This document shows positions 46,043 through 58,455 of a DNA stretch of 64,000 bases, piece by piece. Origin of the DNA: Zanthoxylum bungeanum (lineage: Eukaryota > Streptophyta > Magnoliopsida > Sapindales > Rutaceae); NCBI GenBank assembly GCA_019454045.1, contig SKCR01033647.1, positions 1-64,000 of the forward strand, written 5' to 3'. A program made the position numbers and the translations under genes. The first letter of the stretch is position 1. Each line of letters starts with the position of its first letter. Below the pieces are notes generated by a model. That model saw only the letters and a program-made list of their open reading frames with translations, was not told the DNA's origin and did no database searches.

Positions 46043-49000
46043 GGCATATAGCCAGTCACTCAAGTGTCCCACACCTGAACTATATACAGTTCGCTCAAAT
46101 TACTGAGAAAAGGTTTTCGTCAGCGGATTTGTTTGTTTATCGTTTGATGCGATTTATACGATCATCACATCGCCACGATGTATGATCCGAACGAATCAGA
46201 TGATATAGAAGTATATATCTGGATCGTCGATGAGACCTTTAATTCCTTAGCCTGTGCTGACGCCTAGCTCAGCTGCTAACAAAATTATATCTAATCTAAT
46301 TAGATTATTATCGATCCAAATGGCTTCTATTGCTGCCTCAGCTGCAGCAATAATCCACATTTGTTGTTAATTCGGCAACAGTTATCTTGCTCGGAAGATT
46401 TCCAGCTCACTGTCCCAGTGTTCAAACTTTATAGTACCGCAGTATTTACTTGTTCGGAAACTTGCAGTAGTGATCCCAGTCACTTCAAGTTCTCCTTCTC
46501 CATAGTTTAAGATAGCATCTTTAGTTCTCTGAGATACTAACAGATGTTCTCAACTTCAATCCAGTGACTATCACTTGGATTGACCCGATTGTGACTCCAT
46601 ATGCTCGAAGCGTATGAGACACCAATACAAGTACATTTTAAATGTACAATTTCCCAGAGAGTGTTAACAACTCCAAATCTATCCCAGTAGATCTTTATTC
46701 CTCTAATAAAGGTTGTTATCTCCCAGAATTCTACGGAGAATTTCTATTGAAAGCCAAGCTTTCAACAATAGCTTTATGGGAATTTTACTGTCAGTGCGCT
46801 CTCCCACTAACCTCCTTATATACACAAGAATTATTTCGTTTTGAGTCAAATCATAAACTATTATGATTATTTCAAAACGTCAGTTCCAAGAACCTTATGC
46901 TTGCATTGATCCAAACATGGATCGAATAACCCGCAAACCTTGTTTGTCGGTTATACAAAATCGTCAGGATGTTGTAAACATTCTCCAAAAGGTTTCCTTT
47001 TCAGGAAATCGATTTTGATTTATAACTGACACATTTCATAAATGAAATATACAGTTATTTTTCAAGCATTTTCAAAATGGATTTACCATGGCAACAGGTA
47101 AAAAGGTTGAACCGTTATTAACATAATGTTGATAACGATACCTTTCCGTCAAAAGCTTAGCTTTGCACGTTGGTATGTTGCCTTCCATGTATGTCTTCCT
47201 TGAAGACGTTTAATGTACCATAGGCACAACGCCTTGTGGTACAACAACTAGTATCCAAACATAGTTGTTATACATGGAATCCATTTTGGACTCATGGCAC
47301 TTTGCCATAACAGGGAGTCGATACCTCGTATCACTTCCTCATAACGTAGTCGGTGGATATACCTTCACAAGATTGACATCTTTATGAGGTTAGATCAGAA
47401 ACCCATACCCTAGGTTGTTTTCTGACTCTTTCCGATCTACGAAGTTCTTGTGTATTTGAAGATTAATGGTATAGTTTCATCATTGATGAACTATTTGTGT
47501 TCCATTACGGACTTCGTGCCTTGAACAGTATTACTCCGATTTTCATCGAGTATCACTATCCTCCCACTGACCACTACTGCATATCGGTATTTCTCTCAGG
47601 AAAACCGCATGGTGAGCAACAATTACATTGTTCTCATGTGGGATTTACAAGTACTATACTTAAGGTTTCCCTTAAGATAACCTATATTGGCACTTATCCA
47701 ATTTGGGTCCTTAGTTTGGTATCATCCAAACGCTATGCCTCGCATACCCAATTATCAGGAATGAGAAACCTCGTTTCTTCCCTGTTCATATCCTATATGA
47801 TATATGTCAAACAGATTTATATGGAACCTTATTCTAAATAAGTTTAGCACTGTAAATACATATCCGGTTGAAGGAGATAGTAGCTCTGAGCGACTTGTGA
47901 TAAACTTATCATGTCCTCATCTGAAAGAATACCGTACTCTTTCATGTACGTATGAAACTTACTGCTTAAGTATTTTCCATTACGGTTTTACCGTGGCGGC
48001 ATAATACTATAGCCGATCTGTTTTTCTATTTCGTGTCGAAACTCTAAAGTTTTCGATCTGTGTTCTTCAAAAGAAACACATAACCACAACGTGATGTCAC
48101 ATCCGTTAAGGTCACGAAATATTCATGTTCACATCTAGCCTAGCTAGATATGGGCCCACTTACTTCACCATGAATAGGGCTAACAGATCGGTGGCCCTTT
48201 TACTATTACCAAGTAAATAGTATTTTAGGTAGTTTACCTAATAAACTAGATTCGCAGACCTTATTTGAATAGTCAAATCAGTCCTAGTACCCACTCTACA
48301 AAAAGTGTGGATATACGAGTCTTGTTTAATTGTGTCCCAGACAACAATGCCACAAATAAGTCTCTATTGATCAAATCAATTTGAGCTATTTATTTGTCAT
48401 TTTATATGTTTGAGATTTTATTTATATTCAAAATATAAATTCTGTTATTTACATCCAATGTATTTATCTCAGTATCATCTTTATATAATGAAACACTTTA
48501 GTGTTCTAGAATATAAAGGTTTTATCCGTATCGGATTAAACCCTGATATAGAGATAATGTCTCTAGTTAAACTAGTTACATTATAACATTTCCTAATTTA
48601 AGTACATACCCAAAGGATAGTTCCTAAACTTAGGTATCTACGGTCGAAACAGCGACTTTCGTCCCGTTTCCAATTCGCAGAGAAATCTCGGCTTGAAGCC
48701 AGTATCCAGCTCACAGCGGATTCTGAACGTCAATACATATGTGTATTATGTACCACACTAAGTATTTAAAATCAATTTTAATACTAGTTGTGAACATAAC
48801 TTTGACAAATATTTCTAAAGTTAGAGCCTCGCCCTATCTTTAATTCCTTCGTGTCTTCCATATCCAAATGGTAGTCACTTTGGGATATGTCAATTATCCT
48901 TTTCAATATTTCACAAACCTTTGGCCAAGCCTTGGTTTTCAGAATATTGAAACGATGTGCACCTTGTGCTACATGCCCAATTGCAAACTTTGACTTTTCT

Positions 49001-49275
49001 CCACTAGAATAGTCAATTAATTGCAATTTTAATACTTTTAAATCTTAAGATAGATTTATTATAAGTATATTAATTAAGCACTAAAGTCATCATCACATAA
49101 ATCTTCCAAAGATTTATGCTCTACTATTTGCTTAATTATGGGCTTAGTAATAATAAGTTATTTTATCAAATAAATTAACCTATATTTTATTCCCAATTTG
49201 AAAATTAAATCATTTAAAATATTTTAATCCCAGATTATATTTTAAATATCCAACTTTTCAATTTTATCTTGATTA
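46043..49275 (-). pseudogene. E10 gag-pol remnant (scrambled)
   Basis: Patches of RNase H (46060-46400), RT (46740-47340), the integrase end (47640-47960), integrase/pre-integrase (48000-48380) and gag (48780-49270) remain in order, but with many indels and no long frame. In the RNase H and RT patches the same rearrangements as in E8 and E9 are seen, for example the shortened stretch after GAATCAGATG. No functional product is expected. Confidence 0.88.
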
Positions 49276-52092
49276 CAATAGTCCAACTATTTAATCAACG
49301 ATTAGTGGTACTATATATATTATAATGATTATAATAGTCCAACTATATAATCAAATATAATCCAAATTAATTAACCTCAATTACATTGATTACTATAATC
49401 CAATTATAAAATCAACTGTAAACTGAAATTAATTAATTCAAATATATTGATTAATATAATCCAATTATATATAATCAAGTATAATACAGTCCAACTGTTT
49501 ATTAAAACAACAATTTAAATATTAGTCTAACTAACATTTAATATAACGACGAAATAATTTAAATGAGCGTGTTTAGCGAGTAATTGAACGAATGTTGCAA
49601 ATTCAATACTTGCCTCCCACTGTTTTTCGTCGAGTCTCTAACCCTCTGTGGAGTACTCGGGAAACCGTTTTCCTAGTGGGCTAGGATCCTATTAAATAAC
49701 ACACAACCCTGACTTTGGCCAATAAAAAGATGTATGCTATTTAACTAGGTAGATCTCACAGATCAATTGGATCTCATCCAATTCCTAGATCCGGTTAGGT
49801 GGACATCCAAGTCCGAAACATATATATAATGTCAATGTATCCAATACATTTTCCTAACCATATCCTCCGAATCATCTAGGCCTTGGCTTTGGCCAAAAAC
49901 AAACCTAATGATTCCAGTTAAGCGGGACCCATTGACGAGGAAAGTTTCGTAATCAATGTCATTGGACAAAAAGTGACCTTGACTTTGGCCAATAAAAATC
50001 ACGATTTGGACAAGACACCGATATGCAACAAAACTCTCATGATTCAAGTACATCCTTGATTGACAAAGGTCTTGACTTTGGTCAAAAACAAACCAATGCC
50101 AACTTCGGATCTTGAACAAGAATCATTCAATGGAAGGATATTTGCTTAATATAAAACGAGGGTTTGCGCGTGCAAATTGGCTACCAATTTAATTATCTTT
50201 GTTAGGTCTCATCATCATACACCCTTAAACATGCATTCTAAATACATAATAAAGCGAGTATGAAATAAAATAATAATGATATGCGGATGGATACTTTACA
50301 CATTGATCCTAGATCAAATCTCTCCATTTCTCTCTCCCGCTAGCACTTGTATTACTTCTACCTGTTACACTACACTTCTAAAGAAACCTCTTTTACATGG
50401 AGGGGAATAGGTGAGAAGAGAATACAAAGAAATAGGAGATAAGGCTGGACACGCAGGTCCAATTTAATAAATCAAATTTATTACAATTTCCAAAATCGCC
50501 CCACCCGGCTAATATCCATCCGATATGCATTATTCAAACATCACAACCATGTATTCATACAAGCATGTTATCAATCAATCAATCAAATTAATTAATCTTG
50601 ATTATTAGTGATCATCCAATGTTCAAACAAAGATTTGATTTTGTTCGAGTCAAACTCGTATTGCGAACACGTACTCAAAGTACGATTTCTACGAATTAAA
50701 TTAAATTACATAATTAAATCCAATTTAATACGCATTTAATTCTAATTCATTATTTAATTCTAAATTAAATATTACACTTTTATTAATGAACCTTTACGAC
50801 TTAAATTCCAAATTTAATCGCAACGGGTCTCAAAGCCCGATTAACATCTAATGTTTATTTAATTAAAGTCCAATGGGCTTTTAATTAATTTCTATAAGGC
50901 GTGGACTTTTGGTCAACTCGGGTCAAACCGAACAACCAAAATCCAATCCGGGAGTTACCCCATAAGCCTTTAAATTAATTTTGGCCCATTAGGCCCAATT
51001 AAATAATTAAGGTCCATTAAGTCATAATTGGACCTTTGGATTCGATTTTGGGCCTAATTGGATCCAACCAATTTTGCCTAAACCCAACTTTGTTACAACA
51101 AAGCCCAAAAGCCCAATTACAACCTAACAAGCCCAATTTCCAAAATCAAGCCCAAATTAATTAACTTATAAAATTCCAAATTTCACAATTAATTAACCTA
51201 AGTGTAATACACAATCAATTACCCAATTAACATTTCTAAAACATCAATTAGCCTAACTAATCATGCACTTTAACAACCAAATAGTGTCCAACACAATTCA
51301 ATTAAATCAAACCCAATTAACATGCTTTCAAGTCTCGGCAATTAGGGGTTTTTCAATTCGATTCGGTTTCAATCCAATTGAGTCCACAATCTAATTTCCC
51401 AAATCAGTTCAATTCATCCAATGAATCAAAAAAACAAAAATCACCATGAATTTCATGCCTTTGATTTTCGGCCAACCCACTAATTTTGGGAAAAATGTTC
51501 CAAATCAAATTTCAATCCAATTGAACTTCAAACAACATTACCCAATTGTTTTAAGTCATCCAATGATCAAACAAAACAAAATTACCAAGACATTAGGGTT
51601 CTTCCAATTTTCGGCCAAGCCTCCAATTTGGGGAAAATTGAATCCAATCCAATTTCATGAAATTGATCACACACAATCTCAATTAAACATGTTCTAAGCA
51701 TACTTAAACATCCAATTGAATTAAAACATGCTCAAACACATTTTACCCAATTTCAAGTTTCATGTTCAACCTAAAGAATTGGGGAAAATTGATCTAATCC
51801 AATTTTCTTGAAATTGATCATGCACAACTTCAATTCAACCTCATTCAAGCATAATGCATCAAACAATTCAACCAAATCATGCCTAAATCGAGTTTACCCA
51901 AATTAAAGTTTTGACAAAAATAAGCAAATTGGGGAAAATCAATCCAATCAATTTTTTATCAAATTGATTACATACAACTCAAATACATCATATATAATCA
52001 TTCTCAAACAAACAATCAATTAACAGAATCAAGCTAAAATCAAAAAGCCCCAAATTTGCTCAAGAACCCTAATTCGGTTTTCATGCAACAAA
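49276..52092 (-). other. E10 untranslated leader
   Basis: About 2.8 kb. It has CCA-centred inverted repeats just before gag (49280-49500), degraded copies of the three-copy motif (near 49710, 49978 and 50072), a CT-rich stretch (50320-50345), the GGCCCA cluster (50880-51150), and three tandem blocks beside the PBS (51600-52080). Confidence 0.75.
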
Positions 52093-52104
52093 ATCTTGAT
52101 ACCA
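52093..52104 (-). other. E10 primer-binding site
   Basis: TGGTATCAAGAT in element sense, one base from the LTR; initiator tRNA-Met type. Confidence 0.75.
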
Positions 52105-52105
52105 T

Positions 52106-54232
52106 TGTAGGAGTTCAATCAAAGGTCCCAAGGAACAAATCATGCATAAAAACCGCATATAACACATCAAAGAAGTAAGGCGGAAACATAACTCACATTG
52201 AACGGTTTTGATGAAATGAAGAACATGCGTTTTTTAAGCTCCCTCCAAGCTCGGCAATGGCTTCTGGAACTGCAGTGGACGCACGGTTTGGGCTGTGAAA
52301 GTCTCCTCCATTTTCGGCCATGCAAGACTCCATTGAAGCTCCAAGCTTCAAGCTTTCCAAGCTCATGAAGACACTTCCCTATCACCTATGTATCACTCAA
52401 GGTGTGCTAGCACTTGTTCATCTTCCATTTTGCTTCTCAAATTTTCGGTGAAACCAGAAAAATAAGAGAAGAAATCGCACCATGCGTGAAGGAGATGAAG
52501 AAGAAAAAGAGAGGGAGATGAGAGAAACCGTGAATTGAGAGAGAGAAAAGGTAAATGGTTTTACTTATATATTTATTTTATTTCCAAAAAAAAAATCAAA
52601 TACCAAAAGCCTTTTCATTTACCAAGTACAAAAGTCAAAAAAGCAAAAGGCTTTCATCATTTCTACTTTTTACTTTAAGTCACATCACATCACTTTAATA
52701 AAGTGACATGTTGTCAAGTCACATCACTCAAAGTGACAATTGATTTGACGATTGACGCGACTAGCGATTGACGCTTGATGTGACTCGCGTGCCGCGCTCG
52801 AATTCGAAATGCGAATGCGCTCGCAATCACTCTCGGGCTCGGGTTCGCTAATTCCAAATTAACGAATTTTCCGTCGCGTCGTAATTAAGTGATTACGCCT
52901 AGCGAATTCACTATTCACGTCGCTAACGAATTAATTCTAAATTAATTCGTTCGCCCGAATTAAAATCTAATTTTAATTCTGCGTCGAAATCCAATTTCTA
53001 ATAATATATCAAATATATTATTTTATCGATTAATTCCAAATTAATCGTTCTCTCTCTTTAATTAATATTTTATCCCAGATAAAATATCTCCGCAAATAAT
53101 CCCAGATTAATTTTATCTCTCATCGAATTAATCCCAGATTAATTCTATCTCTCTCTTCTAATTAATCCCAGATTAATCAAAGTGCGAGTAATACATCATC
53201 GGTGAATCTTCAGGAAGCGACCCATGAGATCTCCGGATATGTTGGCAGTAAATACGATCGTCGGACTGTCCGAACACGTAAGTACCTCGTACTACGTTTA
53301 TATCGATTTACAAGACAAGGTTGGCTTCTAGCAAAGCGCCATGCCTACCCAATTCTCCAGAAATATTCTTACAGGAATATATAGATCTGTATCAAGCGTA
53401 GTATACCGTAGTATTGTGTATATCGGCCCAGTATCGGATAATCACGTGCTAGGCCTGGGGCTGGATATGTGTCTGCCCCGTACGAAGCACATGTCGGATG
53501 TCTGGTAACTAGTCTCTATAATCGGATATACATGACCTTGTCATAATATCCCGATGGCCGCGCAGCACTTAAGAGCACTAATACCGTATCCTGCGTGACA
53601 TCATCTCCAATATGACTGAAGTGATACTTCCATCTTGACATCACACCCAATACTCTACGACTCTCTGATAAACCCAGAAGTGGTGTACACAGAACCGGTT
53701 AAAGCCCCCTTCCACCAAGACCAAAGTTTATCGATTATCGTAAGTATTAGCGGTGCAAGTCTCAGGTTAAGACTATACACACCTACCTTGATTTCGGCCT
53801 CCCATAGACACATAGTCATAATACCAATGGGATTCCGAGGGGTCTATCCAGAGCGAAGCTGTTTCCCGTACCATCGATGAAACACGACCTCCTATCGCAC
53901 TTGCATAAGTATCCAATACTTTATATATGAGAACTATGCCGTTGTGCCCTCACAAACGCGTACAAGTGCAATACTAGCCTATTCCGCATTATCGATGTCC
54001 AGTCTCGATAATACTACGGCTAGGGATATTCAATGATTAAACCTTCGGGGACTGATACTGTCTCATATCATTCTCAGTCCAGGTACTAATCATAGGGACC
54101 TCTCTTCATTTATATATCTATGGTGATCTAATCACAAATGATGAAGTGCAATTTCTTTGTCACATAGTTAATTTGCTACAACAACACAATGATCTGTGCA
54201 AATAGTGACGCTGTGGGTCATTTTGTCCAACA
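52106..54232 (-). repeat. E10 5' LTR (type II)
   Basis: 2127 bp, nearly identical to 43937-46031 apart from the small length difference noted there and scattered single-base changes. Palindrome at 52404-52413; TATATAAG (element sense) at 52564-52571. Confidence 0.95.
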
Positions 54233-54237
54233 GTTTC
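54233..54237. repeat. TSD of E10, right copy (GTTTC)
   Basis: Exact partner of 43932-43936. Confidence 0.93.
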
Positions 54238-54534
54238 TTTAGAAGTGTAGTGTAACGGGTAGAGTAAGTACAATATGCTAGTTTTGAGAGAGAAAATGAG
54301 AGATTTGATCTAGATCAATGTAAAGTTCCATCCGCATATCATTATTATTTTATTTCATATGCGCTTATTATGTGTTTAGAATGCATGTTTAAGGGTGTAT
54401 GATGATGAACCTTAACAAAGATAATAAATTGATAGCCAATTGCACGCGAAAAACCCTCGTTCAATATCAAGTGTTTTTCCTTCCATTGAGTGATTCTTAC
54501 TCAAGATCCGAGATTGGCATTGGGTTGTTGGCCA

Positions 54535-54911
54535 AAGTCAAGCCCTTTGTCCCTCGAAGATGTGTTTGAATCACGAGAGATTTGTTCCATATCGGTGTCT
54601 TGTCCAAGTTGTGGTTTGTTGGCCAAAGTCAAGACCACTTCTTGTCCATCGACATTGATTACGAAGCTTTCCATGGTCAATGGGTCACACTTGACTGGGA
54701 TCACTAAGTTTGTTGTGCCAAATCCAAGGCTTAGTTGATTCAGAGGAAAAAGGTTAGGTAATACATTGGATGTATTGGCATATATAAGATATATGTTTAG
54801 GATTTGGATATCCGCCTACTGGATCTAGGAATTGGATGAGATCCAATTGATCTTCGAGATCTACCTAGTTAATTATCATACAATTTGTTGGCCAAAGTCA
54901 AGATTGTGTGA
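54535..54911 (+). repeat. Three-copy leader motif in E9
   Basis: TTGTTGGCCAAAGTCAA at 54535-54551, 54616-54632 and 54895-54911; spacing 81 and 279 bp. It is the reverse complement of the motif listed for the minus-strand elements. Confidence 0.88.
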
Positions 54912-55076
54912 TATTTAACGGGATCCTAGCCCACTAGGAAACACGGTTTCCCGAGTACTCGACAGAGGGTTAGAGGCTCGCCGAAAAATAGTGGGAGGCA
55001 AGAATTGAATTTGCAATACTCGTTCAATTACTCGCCATATGCGCTCATTCAAATTATTTCGTCGTTAGATTAAATG

Positions 55077-55329
55077 TTAGTTGGACTAATATTTAAATTG
55101 TTGTTTTAATAAACAGTTGGACTGTATTATATTTGATTATATATAATTGGATTATATTAATCAATATATTTGAATTAATTAATTTCAGTTTATAGTTGAT
55201 TTTATAGTTGGACTATAGTAATCAATGTAATTGAGGTTAATTAATTAAATTATTTTGATTATATAGTTGGACTATTATAATCATTATAATAAATAGTACC
55301 ACAAATCGTTGATTAAATAGTTGGACTAT
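55077..55329 (+). repeat. Six TGG-centred inverted repeats just upstream of the E9 gag remnant
   Basis: Arms at 55077-55081/55085-55089, 55113-55117/55121-55125, 55141-55147/55151-55157, 55203-55208/55212-55217, 55263-55267/55271-55275 and 55317-55321/55325-55329. Every centre is TGG and the arms are 5-7 bp, often ATAGT/ACTAT. Confidence 0.9.
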
Positions 55330-55334
55330 TAGAA

Positions 55335-58300
55335 TCAAGATATAATTGAAAGATTGACATTTAAAACATAATCCTGGGAAAATGTTATTTAAATGGTTTA
55401 ATTTTCAAATTTGGAATAAAGTTTCAGGATGGTCCTGGAAATTAATAGGTTATTTTATTTGATAAAATAATATATTAAGCTTATAGCGCAAGGCGCACCT
55501 TAATTCGATATTCCAGAAACACGAGGCTTGGCCAAAGGCTTCTGGAATGTTGAAACAGGCAAAATCATTATAATCTTCTGGGAAGATAAATGACATATCC
55601 TAAGAAGGAATAGAAGACGAGCAAGGCTCTGACTTCAAATATGATTGTCATAATTATGTTCACACTAGTATTGAAATTAGATTTAAATACTTAGTGTGGT
55701 ACATAAAATATATGTATTGATGTTCAGAATCTGCTTTGAGCAGGATACTGACTTCAAGCTGAGATTGCTCTGCGAATCGGAAACGGGACGAAGTCGCTCT
55801 TTCGACCGTAGATACCTAAGTTTAGGAACTACCCTTCGGGTGTGTACTTAAATTAGGAACTGTTATAGTGTAACTAGTTTGACTAGAGACATTATCTCTA
55901 TATCAGTGTTTAAACCGTTGCGGATAAACCTTTATATTCTAGAACACTAAAGTGTTTTATTATATAAAGATGATACTGAGATAAACACATTAGATGTGAA
56001 TAACAGAATTTATATTTTGAATATAATTAAAAATCTCAAACATATAAATTGACAAATAAATAGCTCAAATTGATTTGATCAATATAGACTTATTTGTGGC
56101 ATTGTTGTCTGGGACACAATTATACAAGACTCGTATATCCACACTTTAGAAGAGTGGATACTAGGACTGATTTGACTATTCAAAAAGGTCTGCGAATCTA
56201 GTTTATTAGGTAAAGTACCTAAAATACTATTTACTTAGTAATAGTAAAAGGGGCCACCGATCTGTTAGCCCTATTCATGGTGAAGTTAGTGGGCCCATAT
56301 CTAGCTAGGCTAGATGTGAACATGAATATTTCGTGACCTTAACGGATGTGGTATCACGTTATGGTTATGTGTTTCTTTTGAAGAACACAAATCAGAAACT
56401 TTTAGAGTTTCGACACGAAATAGACAAACAGATCGGCTATAGTATTATACCGTGACGGTAAGACCGTAATGGAAAATACTTAAGCAATAAGTTTCTTATA
56501 TACTTGAAAGAGTATAGTATTCTTTCAAATGAGGACTCCTCCCGGAACACGTCAAAGTGACGGTGTGTCCGAACGGATTAACCGAATCATGTTAGACATG
56601 ATAAGGCTAATCATGAGTCGCTCTGAGCTACTATTTCCTTCAACGGATAAGTTTTAACAGTGCAATAACTTATTTAGAATAAAGTTCCATAATAATCTGT
56701 TTGACAGATTACATATTAGATATGAACGGGAAAGAAACCGGGTTTCTCATTCCTGACTATTTGGGATGCTAGGCATATGTTTGGATAATACCAAACTAAG
56801 GACCCAAATTGGATAAGTGCCAATATAGGTTATCCTAAGGGAAACCATAAGTATAGTACTTATAAATCTCACATGAGAACAATGTGATTGTTGCTCACCA
56901 TGCGGTTTTTCCTGAGAGGATACCGATATGCAGTGGTCAGTGGGAGGATAGTGATACTCGATGAAAATCGGAGTAATACTGTTCAAGGCACGAAGTCCTT
57001 AATGGAACACAAATAGTTCATCTATGATGAATCTATACCATTAATCTTCAGATACACAAGAAACTCGTAGATCGGATAGAGTCAGAAAACGACCTAGGGT
57101 ACCTCATAAAGATGTCAATCTTATGAAGGTATATCCGCCGACTACGTTTTGAGGAAGTGATACGAGGTATCGACTCCCTATTATGGAAAGTGCCATGAAT
57201 CCGAAATGGATTCCATGTATAACAACTATTTTGGATCCTAGTTGTTGGACCACAAGGCATTGTCCCTATTGGTACATTAAATGTCTTCAAGGAAGACATA
57301 CATGAAAGGCAACATACCAACGTACAAAGCTGGGCTCTTGACGGAAAGGTATCGTTATCAGCATTGTGTTAATAACGGTTCAACCTTTTACCTGTTGCCA
57401 TGGTAAATCCATTTTGAAGATGCTTGTTGATAACTGCATATTTCATTTATGAAATGTGTCAGTTGCAGATCAAAATCGCTTTCCTGAAAAGGAAACCTTT
57501 TGGAGGATGCTTACAACATCCTGACGATTTTGTATAACCGACAAACAAGGTTTGCAGGTTATTCGATCCATGTTTGGATTGAAACAAGCATAAGGTTCGT
57601 GGAACTGACGTTTTGATATAATCATAATGGTTTATGATTTGACTCAAAACGAAATAATTCTTGTGTATATAAGGAGGTTAGTGGGAGAGCACTGATAATG
57701 AAATTCCCATAAAACAATCGGTGAAAGCTTGGCTTTCATAAGAAATTCTCCGTGGAATTCTGGGGAGTAACAACCTTTATTCAAGGAATAAAGATCTACA
57801 GGGATAGATTTGGAGTTGTTAACACTCTCTGGAAATTGTACATTTAAAATGTACTTGTATTGGTGTCTCATACGCTTTGAGCATATGGAGTCACAATCGG
57901 GACAATCCAAGTGATAGTCATTGGATTGAAGTTAAGGACATCTATTAGTATCTTAGAAAACTAAAGATGTTGTCTTAAACTATGGAGATGGAGAACTTGA
58001 AGTGACTAGGATCACTGCTGCAAGTTTCCAAACCGGTAAATACTGCGGTACTATAAAGTTTGAATAACGGGACAGTAAGCTGGAAATATTCCGAGCAAGA
58101 TAACTGTTGCCGAATTAACAACAAATGCGGATTATTGCTGTAGCTGAGGCAGCAATAGAAGCCATTTGGATCGATAATAAATCTAATTAGATTAGATATA
58201 GTTCTGTTAGCAGCTGAGCTAGGCATCAGCATAGGCTAAAGAATTAATGGTCTCATCGACGATCCAGATATATACTTCTATAGTTATCTGATTCGTTCGG

Positions 58301-58444
58301 ATCATACATCGTGGTGATGTGATGATCGTATAAATCGCGTCAAAAGATAATTACGCAAATCCGCTGACGAAACCCTTTCCTCAGTAATTTGAGCCAACCG
58401 TACATAGTTCGGGTGTTAGACACTCGAGTGACTGGCTATGTGCC
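55335..58444 (+). pseudogene. E9 gag-pol remnant (scrambled)
   Basis: Short gag remnant (55335-55640, with a large deletion near 55480), a protease region without a readable frame, pre-integrase/integrase patches (55980-56800), a linker, RT patches (57140-57760) and RNase H patches (57970-58440). Stops and frameshifts occur throughout. The rearrangements agree with those of E8 and E10 on the other strand, marking common descent from one defective ancestor. Confidence 0.88.
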
Positions 58445-58455
58445 AAGTGGGAGAT
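58445..58455 (+). other. E9 polypurine tract
   Basis: AAGTGGGAGAT directly before the 3' LTR. Confidence 0.85.

Larger units (their letters stand above)
43937..54232 (-). mobile_element. E10: complete type II family A element (non-autonomous), innermost
   Basis: 10,296-bp minus-strand element with two closely similar LTRs, PPT, scrambled gag-pol, leader, PBS and TSD GTTTC. It is the deepest and presumably youngest layer, inserted in the leader of E9. Its pol shares rearrangements with E8 and E9. Confidence 0.95.
54238..55334 (+). other. E9 untranslated leader, part 2
   Basis: Continues the E9 leader after E10. It holds an open frame of 82 codons at 54490-54738 similar to one in E8, the three-copy motif (54535, 54616, 54895), the conserved AGTGGGAGGC stretch near 54990, and six TGG-centred inverted repeats (55077-55329) up to the gag remnant. 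Confidence 0.78.

Noticed and set aside
45988..46185. Short frames across the 3' LTR/PPT junction of E10
   Set aside because: They cross a retrotransposon structural boundary and match no protein; chance frames.
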